Positions 34,009-42,617 of a stretch of DNA of 64,000 nucleotides are shown piece by piece. Numbering within the stretch: position 1 is the stretch's first letter; each line of letters begins with the position of its first letter. A program made the translations under genes and the position numbers. The DNA comes from Lachnotalea sp041821265 (lineage in GTDB: Bacteria; Bacillota; Clostridia; Lachnospirales; Lachnospiraceae), in assembly GCA_041821265.1 (NCBI GenBank), contig JBGUEQ010000020.1:8991-72990 (forward strand). The letters are read 5' to 3'. Below the pieces are notes generated by a model that was given only the letters and a program-made list of their open reading frames with translations, ran no database searches and had not been told where the DNA came from.

Positions 34009-34975
34009 AAAAACTTCTTTGCTACTGGCAGTGATAATTGTTGTATCAACGTTATTTACTGGATGTACAAATAAGGAATTTACAAAAGAATATGATATAA
34101 CAAATACAGACTATGCATATAATATTATTAATTCTTCTGAAAATTTAACAGCGAAACCATTTGCTACAGATATCTGCGTTGTATCCAATAATGTTATGTC
34201 TGATACGGTGAATTCAGCTTTATCTGAGGCGGCGGCTTTATTTGACGTAAATTCTCATGAGGTATTGTATGCGAATAATGCTACAGAGAAATTATACCCA
34301 GCTAGTCTTACAAAAGTATTAACTGCATTAATAGCTCTTGAAAAAGGGAATTTAGACGATGTAATTACTTGTACTAAGAATGTGGAAATCCAAGAAGCAG
34401 GCGCACAGTTGTGTGGCTTTAAAGAAGGAGATCAGATTACGTTAGAACAAGCATTGCATGGTATGTTGATGTATTCAGGAAATGATGCAGCGGTTGCAAT
34501 CGCAGAATATATTTCGGGAAGTGTAGAAGATTTTGCCACATTGATGAATGAAAAAGCTGCAAGTATCGGTGCGACAAATTCTCATTTTGTTAATCCTAAC
34601 GGACTTTCAGATGAAGATCATTATACAACAGTATATGATTTATATCTTATTTTTAAAGAAGCAATTAAAAATGATAAATTTCTTGAAATCATTAATTTGG
34701 ATTCATGGCCAACAACATATACGTTAGCGGATGGTTCGACAAAAGATATCACGTTTAAGACAACGAATTTATTTCTTAAAGGAACAGTAAGTGCACCAGA
34801 AGGAGTCACGGTAATTGGTGGTAAAACTGGAACTACTGCTGCTGCTGGGTCCTGCTTAATTTTAGTAAGTCAAGATGAAGCGGGTGATCCATTTATTTCA
34901 GTGATATTAAAAGCTGAAAATAGAAGTGTATTGTACACTCAAATGACCGATATATTGGGCGAAATCAACAAATAA
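33992..34975 (+). CDS. Lipoprotein D-alanyl-D-alanine carboxypeptidase (DacA/DacF-like)
   Basis: This 327-residue peptidase of family S11 removes the terminal D-Ala from peptidoglycan side chains. The signal sequence ends in a lipobox (LFTGC) with Cys25, so it is a membrane lipoprotein, unlike the C-terminally anchored DacA type. The active-site triad motifs are Ser105-L-T-Lys108, Ser162-G-Asn164 and Lys278-T-G. The C-terminal membrane domain of PBP5 is absent. The start is GTG at 33992 with a GAGGAG site inside mgsA. Its position after rodA fits peptidoglycan maturation. Confidence 0.92.
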   Translation: MKCTNRKTSLLLAVIIVVSTLFTGCTNKEFTKEYDITNTDYAYNIINSSENLTAKPFATDICVVSNNVMSDTVNSALSEAAALFDVNSHEVLYANNATEKLYPASLTKVLTALIALEKGNLDDVITCTKNVEIQEAGAQLCGFKEGDQITLEQALHGMLMYSGNDAAVAIAEYISGSVEDFATLMNEKAASIGATNSHFVNPNGLSDEDHYTTVYDLYLIFKEAIKNDKFLEIINLDSWPTTYTLADGSTKDITFKTTNLFLKGTVSAPEGVTVIGGKTGTTAAAGSCLILVSQDEAGDPFISVILKAENRSVLYTQMTDILGEINK

Positions 34976-35143
34976 TAGTTGTTTTTTGAATTTAGTTAGG
35001 CTATAATTAATACAAAGTTGTTCAATTCGTATCTATTAGTAAGGGAATCAGTTACTTGTTTCATTTTTATTGTTACTTCTAATTCATGACAGTAAGAGAG
35101 AGTTTTTTACTGTGTGTATTTTATGTTTAAGGAGGAGATTACA

Positions 35144-35563
35144 ATGATAAATTTAATTGTAGGAAATAAAGGGAAAGGCAAGACCAAGTACCTACTCGAT
35201 ATGGTTAATGAAAAGGTGAAAGAAACTTCAGGCAACATAGTTTACTTAGACAAAAGTACGAAGAATATACATGAACTTAGTAATAAAGTTAGGCTAATAA
35301 ATGTATTAGAATATCCTATTGAAAATTGCGATGAATTTATTGGCTTTATTTGTGGAATAATTTCACAAGATTATGATTTAGAACACTTATATCTGGATAG
35401 TTTTATGACTTTAGCATACTTAGATAGCAGTCAAGTTGAAAAAGCGATAGATAAATTATCAATGCTTAGTGAGCGATATAATATTGCGTTTACTATTAGC
35501 ATTTCAGATGATGAAGAAAATCTTCCAGAGATAATAAAGCCTTTAATAGTAGTTTCATTATAA
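35144..35563 (+). CDS. Small P-loop ATPase-like protein
   Basis: This 139-residue protein starts MINLIVGNKGKGKTKY, with a Walker A motif (GNKGKGKT) at residues 7-14 and a Walker B-like segment 'LEHLYLDSFM' about 80 residues later. 'TSGNIVYLDKSTKNIHELS' lies between them. It is only about the size of a bare RecA/AAA core and has no clear second domain. Similar small proteins occur near cell-wall genes in Lachnospiraceae, but no role is known to me. The ATG follows GGAGGAG; the upstream extension is rejected. It has its own leader and a strong terminator. Confidence 0.7.
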   Translation: MINLIVGNKGKGKTKYLLDMVNEKVKETSGNIVYLDKSTKNIHELSNKVRLINVLEYPIENCDEFIGFICGIISQDYDLEHLYLDSFMTLAYLDSSQVEKAIDKLSMLSERYNIAFTISISDDEENLPEIIKPLIVVSL

Positions 35564-35587
35564 ATGATAAAATTTTCTATTAAATTA

Positions 35588-35638
35588 AAAGAGCTGTTGC
35601 ATAGGACTCATTTTAGTCTGAAGCAACAGTTCTTTTTT
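35588..35638 (+). terminator. Intrinsic terminator after the P-loop gene
   Basis: GAGCTGTTGC and GCAACAGTTC pair, with an inner GGACTC/TAGTCT stem, followed by six T. The family A repeat begins directly after it. Confidence 0.85.
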
Positions 35639-35639
35639 G

Positions 35640-35818
35640 ATTAATAGGAAAGTTCTGCGAACTTCCCTATTAATCAAAAGGCACTACGTGCCAAAATACG
35701 CACCTCGTGGAGAAGAAGTTTATTGCTGCGCAATCCACTCGGGAGCGAAAGTGTCTGCAAGCAGAGACTTTGTTGTGAATCGCGTAGATGTAACTATCAT
35801 GGAACTGAATCGTTACAA
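35640..35818 (+). repeat. Family A repeat, copy 4, joined to a family C right end
   Basis: The module order is GATTAATAGGAAAGTTC-TGC-GAAC, GGCAC-TAC-GTGCC, TTGC-TGC-GCAA and GTGTCTGC-AA-GCAGAGAC. It is followed by GCGTAGATGTAACTATCATGG and ACTGAATCGTTAC, which matches the right end of the element at 36333-36464. It fills the space between the P-loop gene and DUF378. Confidence 0.8.
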
Positions 35819-36031
35819 TTAAGCTTTGTTCATTGCACCAATTCTTCCAAACAAACTAATAGTATATAAACCTGAAATTCCAACAATACCATAAACAATT
35901 CTTGAAAATAATGTCATTTCTCCAAAGAGAAAGGCGACTAAATCAAATCGGAAAAATCCTATTAGTCCCCAATTTATTGCACCAATAATTGCAATAGCAA
36001 GTAAAGTATAATCTAATCCTCTAGAATCCAT
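35819..36031 (-). CDS. DUF378 small membrane protein
   Basis: This 70-residue minus-strand protein has two membrane helices and the DUF378 pattern 'LAIAIIGAINWGLIGFFRFDLVAFLFG' in outline, followed by 'R.VYGIVGISGLYTI'. It is of normal length. AAGGAGG precedes the start codon at a good distance. It is one of two minus-strand genes in this window apart from the IS element, and lies between dispersed repeats. The function is unknown; the family is widespread and often annotated as a general stress or envelope protein. Confidence 0.9.
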   Translation of the reverse strand: MDSRGLDYTLLAIAIIGAINWGLIGFFRFDLVAFLFGEMTLFSRIVYGIVGISGLYTISLFGRIGAMNKA

Positions 36032-36116
36032 TTTAATACCTCCTTTATTATAATACTATTTTGCACTTATTGAGAAATATTATAAGTGGTAAAAAATGTT
36101 AAACTTTATAATTTTT

Positions 36117-36253
36117 TAAAAAAGGAAAGTTCCACGAACTTCCCTACTAAATAAAAGGCACTATGTGCCAAGAGGCACACCATGCGGAGCAAAAGTATGT
36201 TGCTACGCAACCCACTCGGGAGTGAAAGTGTCTGCAAGCAGATACTTTGTTTT
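36117..36253 (+). repeat. Family A dispersed repeat, copy 5
   Basis: GGAAAGTTC-CAC-GAACTTCC, GGCAC-TAT-GTGCC, GTTGC-TAC-GCAAC and GTGTCTGC-AA-GCAGATAC follow one another and end in TTTGTT. It lies between the DUF378 promoter region and the family C element. The gap 36032-36537 holds only this repeat, the family C element and short leader sequence. Confidence 0.85.
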
Positions 36254-36332
36254 TTAATTCGTAAGTAGGGCTTTGAATTGGCGAAATCTATTGATATACC
36301 ACTAGAAATTGTTTATAATGAATAAGTTATAG

Positions 36333-36464
36333 GTAACTATTCAGTACCCATAAACGCGAGGTGTTTTGCTTAGCAAAATCCCGAGTTCTGTCGCGCCAAA
36401 ATGCAATCTTTAAGCATTTTGTGTGCATTGCGTAGTGGTAACTATGAGGGTACTGAATAGTTAC
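36333..36464 (+). mobile_element. MITE-like element, family C, with exact 8-bp target duplication
   Basis: This 132-bp element has 17-bp perfect inverted ends GTAACTATTCAGTACCC and GGGTACTGAATAGTTAC. It is flanked by AGTTATAG on both sides (36325-36332 and 36465-36472). It has inner hairpins TTTTGC-TTA-GCAAAA and AAAATGC...GCATTTT. It contains no coding sequence. Confidence 0.88.
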
Positions 36465-36537
36465 AGTTATAGATTATAAATGATTGTGATGAAGCTATCG
36501 TCGAAAATAACATTAAATCACAGAAATAGAGGAAAAT

Positions 36538-37509
36538 ATGAAAGAAAACAGTAATCGCATTTATTATCCTTATTCTGAATATTTAGTTAAAAAGTATGGA
36601 GTAAAAGTATATAAACTACCAATTAATTTACCTATTACATGTCCGAATAGAATAGATTCATCAGGGTGTACGTTTTGTTCAGAAAAAGGAACTGGATTTG
36701 AATCATTAGAAAACACGAAGACGGTCACAGAACAGCTTTTATTAAATATGGAATACATTAAAAAGCGATACCATGCTAAAAAGTTTATTGCGTATTTTCA
36801 AAATTATACGAATACGTTTATGCCACTTGAGTTATTTGAACAATATATGAATGAAGCGGCCAAGGTTGAAAATATTGTAGAAATTGCAGTTTCAACTAGG
36901 CCAGATTGCATTAACTGTGACTATCTTACTATTTTACAAAAGATAGAAAAGAAGTATAATATATCTATAAGTATAGAAATTGGACTTCAAACAGTTAATT
37001 ATCATACTTTAGATAAGATAAATAGAGGACATGGACTTGCAGAATTTATCGATTCTGTTTTAATGATTCATAAATATGGCTTTGAGATATGTGCACATGT
37101 TATTTTGAATTTACCATACGATGATAATCGAGATGTCTTAGAGACGGCTAGAATCATATCAGCACTACCTATTGGTGCTGTTAAAATACATTCGCTTTAT
37201 ATACCTAACAATACAGTGTTGTGTAAAGAATACGAAGATGGTAAAATAACATTATGTTCAAAAGATGAATATCTAGAAAAATTAATTATTTTCATAGAGA
37301 ATATAAAGCCGGACATTGTAATAGAACGTTTATTTAGTCGAATACCAGATCAAGATAGTGCATTTTCAAATTGGAATATGAGTTGGTGGAAGCTAAAAGA
37401 TGAATTTATTACACTTATGACGAATAAAAACAGCTATCAGGGAATTGCATTTGATTACTTAAATGGTGCGGCCTTGGCAAGGGGAGGAAATTTTGGCATC
37501 AAGAAATAA
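36538..37509 (+). CDS. TIGR01212-family radical SAM protein (YhcC-like)
   Basis: This 323-residue radical SAM protein has the cluster region 'CPNRIDSSGCTFCSEKG' near the N-terminus, in which the first Cys is more distant from the C-x2-C pair than in classical radical SAM proteins, as in the TIGR01212/YhcC group. It continues with 'FIAYFQNYTNTFMPLELFEQYMNEA' in outline and 'ISTRPDC'-like and 'EIGLQTVNYHTLDKINRGHG' segments. The substrate is unknown. A GGAAAAT site precedes the ATG. It overlaps the HlyD-like gene by 17 bases, so both are probably co-transcribed. Confidence 0.92.
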   Translation: MKENSNRIYYPYSEYLVKKYGVKVYKLPINLPITCPNRIDSSGCTFCSEKGTGFESLENTKTVTEQLLLNMEYIKKRYHAKKFIAYFQNYTNTFMPLELFEQYMNEAAKVENIVEIAVSTRPDCINCDYLTILQKIEKKYNISISIEIGLQTVNYHTLDKINRGHGLAEFIDSVLMIHKYGFEICAHVILNLPYDDNRDVLETARIISALPIGAVKIHSLYIPNNTVLCKEYEDGKITLCSKDEYLEKLIIFIENIKPDIVIERLFSRIPDQDSAFSNWNMSWWKLKDEFITLMTNKNSYQGIAFDYLNGAALARGGNFGIKK

Positions 37510-38878
37510 AAAGGTTGCAAAATATCGCAAGCCGTTAAATATAAACATAGGTATGATTGTATTTGGAATCATTTTTATATACGTTTTATTTTACATTATT
37601 ATGTATATCATGAATCCACATATATCCGTATATGAAGTGAATAAAGGTTCCCTAGCTACGAATAATACATATCAAGGATTTATCATTAGAACTGAGACGA
37701 AAGTAACCGCAGATCAAGCAGGCTATGTGAACTTCTATGCACGTGAGGGTGAGAAAATAGGTGATGGACAAACTGTTTATACATTAGACGAGACAGGGAA
37801 GTTAGCAGAAATGTTGTCCGATGCAACAAACAGCGAAAGTACACTCTCAGAGGATGATATTAATACTTTAAAAGTTGAGATTTCTAGTTTTTCGAATGAT
37901 TTTAATACGAATTCTTATAGTGATGTATATAATTTTAAATCGGATATACAAAATAAAGTGTTAGAGTTGGTTAATGTGAATTTGATTAATAGTCTTGCAA
38001 ATTTAGATAGTGCGGATGCGGGAGCATTTACGACTTGTAGCGCACCAGCAGAGGGGCTAGTAATATATTCAACAGATGGATATGAAGAAGTTACTGCAGA
38101 TACTTTAACAGAGGATATACTTAATTATGCAAATTATCAAAAGAATTCAATAAAGACTTCTGATTTAGTTAATCAGGGAGATTTTGTATATAAGCTCATT
38201 ACCGATGAAGCATGGTCAATTATTGTGCCATTGGATGAGCAAAAAGCTGCCGATTATGCTGATAAAACAACAATGAAGATTAAATTTAAAAAAGATGGTG
38301 TGACAGCTAATACCAAATTTAGTATTATCATAATAAACAATAAACCATATGCAAAATTAGATTTAACAAATTCATGTATACGTTATGCAACGGATCGTTT
38401 TATCGATGTAGAATTTATGGTTAGCAACGTAGAAGGTCTTAAAATTCCAACATCTTCTGTGATTGAAAAAGAATTTTATACAATACCGGTGGAATATGCT
38501 ACGCAAGGTACCAACGGTAGTGACATAGGATTTATTCTAGAAAGTTATGATGAAAATGGTACCGCAGTTCAAAAAGTTGTAGAACCTACTATTTATTTTT
38601 CTAATGATGAAGATTATTATGTAGAAACGCATGAGTTTGAAGTTGGAAATTATATTATTAAAACTGATTCGAATGACCGCTATCCGATTGGAAAAACTGC
38701 TAAATTAACAGGGGTGTATAATATTAACAAAGGATATGCCGTATTTAAACAGATTAATGAGTTATATCAAAATGAAGAATATTATATTGTTGAAGAAGGA
38801 ACTACTTATGGTATCGCAGTATATGATCATATTGTTTTAAATGGTAAGGCAGTGAAGGAAGATGATATCATTTATTAA
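37493..38878 (+). CDS. HlyD-like membrane fusion/adaptor protein of the sepF cluster
   Basis: This 461-residue protein starts at TTG 37493 after GGGGAGG. It has one membrane helix (about 21-43) followed by an extracytoplasmic barrel-sandwich-hybrid-like domain. 'VNKGSLATNNTYQGFIIRTETKVTADQAGYVNFYAREGEKIGDGQTVYTLDE' in outline resembles the HlyD/RND adaptor N-terminal repeat. The C-terminal part repeats beta-rich segments. It sits before yggS-sepF-ylmH, as in many Lachnospiraceae, which suggests a role at the septum or envelope rather than in secretion. No transporter gene is adjacent. Confidence 0.8.
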   Translation: MASRNKKVAKYRKPLNINIGMIVFGIIFIYVLFYIIMYIMNPHISVYEVNKGSLATNNTYQGFIIRTETKVTADQAGYVNFYAREGEKIGDGQTVYTLDETGKLAEMLSDATNSESTLSEDDINTLKVEISSFSNDFNTNSYSDVYNFKSDIQNKVLELVNVNLINSLANLDSADAGAFTTCSAPAEGLVIYSTDGYEEVTADTLTEDILNYANYQKNSIKTSDLVNQGDFVYKLITDEAWSIIVPLDEQKAADYADKTTMKIKFKKDGVTANTKFSIIIINNKPYAKLDLTNSCIRYATDRFIDVEFMVSNVEGLKIPTSSVIEKEFYTIPVEYATQGTNGSDIGFILESYDENGTAVQKVVEPTIYFSNDEDYYVETHEFEVGNYIIKTDSNDRYPIGKTAKLTGVYNINKGYAVFKQINELYQNEEYYIVEEGTTYGIAVYDHIVLNGKAVKEDDIIY

Positions 38879-38893
38879 AGAGGAGTACTTAAA

Positions 38894-39586
38894 ATGGTGA
38901 AAGAAAATTTACAGGATGTAGAAGAACGTATTATAAAAGCTTGCGTTAAGGCAAAACGTGAGAGAAGCGAAGTGACATTAATTGCTGTTAGTAAGACGAA
39001 GCCAATCAAAATGATAGAAGAGGCGATGGAGACAGGCATTATTGAATTTGGTGAGAACAAGGTACAAGAGCTTTCACAGAAATACGAAGAATTACCGAAA
39101 AGTTTACATTGGCATTTGATTGGACATTTACAGACAAATAAAGTGAAACAGATTATTGACAAAGTTCATTTGATTCATTCGGTAGATTCTTTCAGACTTG
39201 CTCAAACGATTAGCCAAGAAGCAATTAAGAAAAATGTAGAAGTTTCTATTCTTATTGAAGTTAATGTTGCCCAAGAAGAAAGTAAATTTGGTGTAAGTGT
39301 TAAGGATACATTGGGCTTAGTGGAAGAAATAGCCAAATTGCCCAATATTTATATAAAAGGTCTTATGACAATTGCGCCTTTTGTGGAAAATGCAGAAGAT
39401 AATAGAGAAACTTTTCGAAAATTAAAGAAATTATCTGTTGACATAAAAACAAAAAACATTGATAATGTTACTATGAAGGTTCTTTCAATGGGAATGACTG
39501 GAGACTATGAAGTAGCAATTGAAGAAGGGGCAACTTTAGTAAGAGTTGGAACCGGTATTTTTGGAGAGAGAAATTATAATATATAG
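38894..39586 (+). CDS. yggS: YggS-family pyridoxal phosphate homeostasis protein
   Basis: This 230-residue single-domain PLP protein (fold type III, alanine racemase barrel only) has the PLP-binding Lys in 'LIAVSKTKP', 'FGENKVQEL', 'WHLIGHLQTNK', 'HSVDSF' and 'LSMGMTGDYEVAIEEGATLVRVGTGIFG'. It buffers PLP levels. It has no catalytic partner domain. Its place just before sepF is conserved across Firmicutes and Actinobacteria. GAGGAG precedes the ATG. Confidence 0.96.
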   Translation: MVKENLQDVEERIIKACVKAKRERSEVTLIAVSKTKPIKMIEEAMETGIIEFGENKVQELSQKYEELPKSLHWHLIGHLQTNKVKQIIDKVHLIHSVDSFRLAQTISQEAIKKNVEVSILIEVNVAQEESKFGVSVKDTLGLVEEIAKLPNIYIKGLMTIAPFVENAEDNRETFRKLKKLSVDIKTKNIDNVTMKVLSMGMTGDYEVAIEEGATLVRVGTGIFGERNYNI

Positions 39587-39650
39587 ATAGATGTAGAAAT
39601 GTTCTGCACATGTCCTATGGTAGCTCGGAAATGAGCAGATGGAGGTTAAT

Positions 39651-40172
39651 ATGGGAATAATGGATAAGTTTTTAAATGTAATGCGTTTGAATGATGATGA
39701 CGATGATTATGATGATGATTTGTATGATGATGATTATGAGGAAGTTAAACCTAAGAAAAAAGCAGCATTAAAAGATATAGATAATAATTACGATAATGAT
39801 ACTAGATTTAAACCGAAAACAGTTAAGACTAATAATAATACGAAAGTAACACCAATGAGACCTTCAAGGAGGCAGTTGAACGGTATGGAAGTATGTGTGA
39901 TTAAGCCAACAACAATGGAAGAATCTAGAGAAGTTACAGAAACGTTATTAAGCGGACGAGCAGTAATACTTAATTTAGAAGGACTTGATGTAGACGTAGC
40001 ACAGAGAATTATTGATTTTACTTCTGGATCTTGCTTTGCTATCAGTGGTAATTTACAAAAGATTTCTAACTACATTTTTATCATTACACCACCTAATGTT
40101 GATATTTCTGGAGATTTTCAAGATTTATTGAGTGGTGCGTTTAATGTACCTTCATTACATAACGAGATTTAG
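39651..40172 (+). CDS. sepF: Cell division protein SepF
   Basis: This 173-residue protein has an N-terminal amphipathic membrane anchor (MGIMDKFLNVMRL), an acidic Asp-rich linker (residues 13-30, 'DDDDDYDDDLYDDDYEE'), and a C-terminal SepF domain with 'VCVIKPTTMEESREVTETLLSGRAVILNLEGLDVDVAQRIIDFTSGSCFAISG' in outline. It polymerises into rings and tethers FtsZ to the membrane. The ATG at 39651 follows GGAGG; an ATG at 39639 lies in that site and is rejected. The long acidic stretch is unusual in strength. Confidence 0.96.
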   Translation: MGIMDKFLNVMRLNDDDDDYDDDLYDDDYEEVKPKKKAALKDIDNNYDNDTRFKPKTVKTNNNTKVTPMRPSRRQLNGMEVCVIKPTTMEESREVTETLLSGRAVILNLEGLDVDVAQRIIDFTSGSCFAISGNLQKISNYIFIITPPNVDISGDFQDLLSGAFNVPSLHNEI

Positions 40173-40177
40173 TTGCG

Positions 40178-40939
40178 ATGACGAAGGAAGAGCTTTTGTT
40201 AAAGAAACGATTAGTTGAATTATCTAATATTGCTTTTAATAGAAATATTCCTATTTTTTCAGATTTTTTGAATTTAAATGAACTGAATATATTTTATAGC
40301 CTTAAGAATGAGTTTTATACTTCTGTATTTAAAGCTTATGGTGGTTATGAATTAGCAGAGCGTCAGATGGTTGCATTTATTCCTGATGCTTTTTGTTGTG
40401 ATATAAGGGAATTATATCCGATTAAAGTAGTTAAAATATCGCCGTTGAACAAGAAATTCTCAGACGTTTTGACGCACAGCGATTTTTTGGGTGCTATTAT
40501 TAACCTAGGCATAGATCGAAGTAAAGTTGGCGATATATTAGTAAAAGACAACGAAGGTTTTATGTTTTGCAATGAGAAATTAGCGGATTTTTTAATTGAA
40601 CAATTAACTAGAGTCAAGCATACTAGTGTAATGGCTATTGCGACGAAACTAGGTGAGTATAAATATGAGCCAGAATTCAAAATAATAAAGGGCTCCATTG
40701 CTACCGCAAGAATAGATAGTGTGTTAACGGTTTGCTGTGCCACCTCCAGAAGTGAAGCAGTGGACTATATTATGAGTAAGAAAGTATTTATTAATGGTAG
40801 ACTAATTGAAGCAAATAGTGAAATACTTAAAAATAATGATGTGATATCCGTTCGAGGTGTAGGCAAATTTATATACACAGGCGTGTTATCAGAGACGAAA
40901 AAAGGTAGAATTTATATAGAAATCAAAAAATATATTTAA
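40178..40939 (+). CDS. ylmH: YlmH-type S4-domain RNA-binding protein
   Basis: This 253-residue protein has an N-terminal YlmH/DUF-type region ('DFLNLNELNIFYSL', 'AYGGYELAERQMVAFIPD' in outline) and a C-terminal S4 domain with 'IATARIDSVLTVCCATSRSEAVDYIMSKKVFINGRLI' in outline. YlmH homologues bind ribosomal or tRNA-nascent chain complexes and are part of the ylm division cluster; in some bacteria they act in ribosome-associated quality control. It starts five bases after sepF. The next gene is aroB instead of the usual divIVA. Confidence 0.93.
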   Translation: MTKEELLLKKRLVELSNIAFNRNIPIFSDFLNLNELNIFYSLKNEFYTSVFKAYGGYELAERQMVAFIPDAFCCDIRELYPIKVVKISPLNKKFSDVLTHSDFLGAIINLGIDRSKVGDILVKDNEGFMFCNEKLADFLIEQLTRVKHTSVMAIATKLGEYKYEPEFKIIKGSIATARIDSVLTVCCATSRSEAVDYIMSKKVFINGRLIEANSEILKNNDVISVRGVGKFIYTGVLSETKKGRIYIEIKKYI

Positions 40940-40957
40940 TGGCGAAAGGGATTTGGC

Positions 40958-42070
40958 ATGGCAAAACGTTTAACGATTCATGGGCACAATAAAAAGATTG
41001 AATTATATGATATTGTAATTGAACAATCATTTGATCATTTAGTTTTAGAGTTAGAAAAATTTGAGTTAGCAAATAAAAAACTTTGCATTGTTACGGATAG
41101 TAATGTGGGAAGTATCTATGCAAAGCAATTAGAAGAAATATTATCAGGGGTAGCAAGTAACGTGGCAATATTTACTTTTCCTGAGGGAGAAGCAAGTAAA
41201 AATTTAGATGTGGTCCGAACTTTATATGAAAAGCTTATCCAAGAGAAATTTGATAGGAAAGATATGTTAGTTGCCTTAGGTGGTGGTGTAGTAGGTGATT
41301 TGACCGGATATACAGCGGCAACTTATTTGAGAGGAATCGATTTTATTCAAGTTCCGACAAGCTTATTGGCTCAAGTAGATAGCAGCATTGGTGGTAAAAC
41401 AGGTGTTGATTTTGATTCTTATAAGAATATGGTGGGAGCTTTTCATCAGCCGAAGCTTGTTTATATGAACATCAGTGTTTTACATACATTATCTGAGTCA
41501 CAGTTTTATTCAGGAATGGGTGAGATATTAAAACATGGTTTGATTAAAAGCGAAGATTATTATATTTGGTTAATTGAACATTTATATGAGATATATGAAA
41601 AAGAATTGGATATACTGGAAGAAATGGTATATGAGAGTTGTTTGGTAAAGAGTGCTGTAGTAGAAAAAGATCCGAAAGAACAAGGTGATAGAGCACTTCT
41701 TAATTTTGGACATACCATTGGTCACTCAATCGAAAAGCTGAAAAATTTTCAATTATCACATGGAGAATGTGTTGCATTGGGATCTATTGCCGCGGCATAT
41801 ATTTCGTGGAAAAGAGAATACTTATCAAAAGAAGACTTTTATGAAATTCGAGATATGTATGTTGCTTTTAATTTGCCTATAACCGTTACCAATATTGTAC
41901 CAGAGGATATTTTAGCAGCTACAAAACTGGATAAGAAAATGCAATCAGGTCAAATTAGGTTTATTCTTCTTAAGAAAATAGGGAAAGCTATTATTGACCA
42001 TACTGTTACAGATGAAGAAATATTAGAAGCAATCAAATTCATTGAATTTAATGAGGATAAAAATGACTAA
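40958..42070 (+). CDS. aroB: 3-dehydroquinate synthase AroB
   Basis: This 370-residue NAD- and metal-dependent enzyme converts DAHP to 3-dehydroquinate in the shikimate pathway. 'ALGGGVVGDLTGYTAATYLRGIDFIQVPTSLLAQVDSSIGGKTGVD' in outline carries the nucleotide site, and 'HGLIKSE', 'NFGHTIGHSIEK' and 'HGECVALG' carry metal ligands. Length is normal. No other shikimate gene is nearby. Instead it sits between ylmH and lspA, in the place where divIVA is found in most Firmicutes. It overlaps lspA by eight bases, so it is co-transcribed with envelope genes. Confidence 0.96.
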   Translation: MAKRLTIHGHNKKIELYDIVIEQSFDHLVLELEKFELANKKLCIVTDSNVGSIYAKQLEEILSGVASNVAIFTFPEGEASKNLDVVRTLYEKLIQEKFDRKDMLVALGGGVVGDLTGYTAATYLRGIDFIQVPTSLLAQVDSSIGGKTGVDFDSYKNMVGAFHQPKLVYMNISVLHTLSESQFYSGMGEILKHGLIKSEDYYIWLIEHLYEIYEKELDILEEMVYESCLVKSAVVEKDPKEQGDRALLNFGHTIGHSIEKLKNFQLSHGECVALGSIAAAYISWKREYLSKEDFYEIRDMYVAFNLPITVTNIVPEDILAATKLDKKMQSGQIRFILLKKIGKAIIDHTVTDEEILEAIKFIEFNEDKND

Positions 42071-42617
42071 TTCAAAAACTAATAGAAAACAATTTATATA
42101 TTATATATCTGGAATGATAGCGTTAGTGTTATTAATAATTTTTGATCAATGGACAAAAATGGTCGTGGTAAATAAGCTTATGAACAAAGAACCATTTATC
42201 ATTGTGGAACATATATTTCAGTTTCAATATTTAGAAAATAGAGGAGCAGCCTTTGGAATATTACAAAACCAAAGATGGTTCTTCTTGATTGCATGTGTAA
42301 TTATATTATCGGCAATCGCTTATGTTTATTATAAGATGCCACCTATTAAGAAATATAATTTTCTCAGAGTGCTCGCAGTATTAATGGCTGCAGGTGCAAT
42401 TGGAAATATGATTGATCGTGTAGCAAATAATTATGTAGTTGATTTTATGTATTTCAAACTAATTAATTTCCCTATATTTAACGTTGCGGATTGTTATGTG
42501 ACTGTTTCAGCGGCGTTGCTTATCATTGCTATTTTATTTATTTATAAGGAAGATGATTTTAACTTCATACAAAAAGGGAAAGCGCAAGCGCCAGGAGATG
42601 TAGATGATACAAAATAA
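42063..42617 (+). CDS. lspA: Lipoprotein signal peptidase LspA
   Basis: This 184-residue aspartic peptidase cleaves prolipoprotein signal peptides. It has four membrane helices. The family motifs are 'FDQWTK' in helix 1, 'LENRGAAFGIL', 'GAIGNMIDRV' with the first catalytic Asp, and 'FNVADCYVTVSAALL' with the second Asp. The ATG at 42063 lies within the aroB end with GAGG seven bases before; the TTG at 42042 is rejected. The C-terminus extends about 20 residues further than usual in a charged tail. Confidence 0.96.
   Translation: MTNSKTNRKQFIYYISGMIALVLLIIFDQWTKMVVVNKLMNKEPFIIVEHIFQFQYLENRGAAFGILQNQRWFFLIACVIILSAIAYVYYKMPPIKKYNFLRVLAVLMAAGAIGNMIDRVANNYVVDFMYFKLINFPIFNVADCYVTVSAALLIIAILFIYKEDDFNFIQKGKAQAPGDVDDTK

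Noticed and set aside
35637..35822. 61-codon open frame on the + strand
   Set aside because: It lies entirely within the family A/C repeat, starts at the end of a terminator and has no ribosome site.
37463..37492. Upstream start of the HlyD-like gene
   Set aside because: The extension overlaps the radical SAM gene and contains the GGGGAGG ribosome site that serves TTG 37493.
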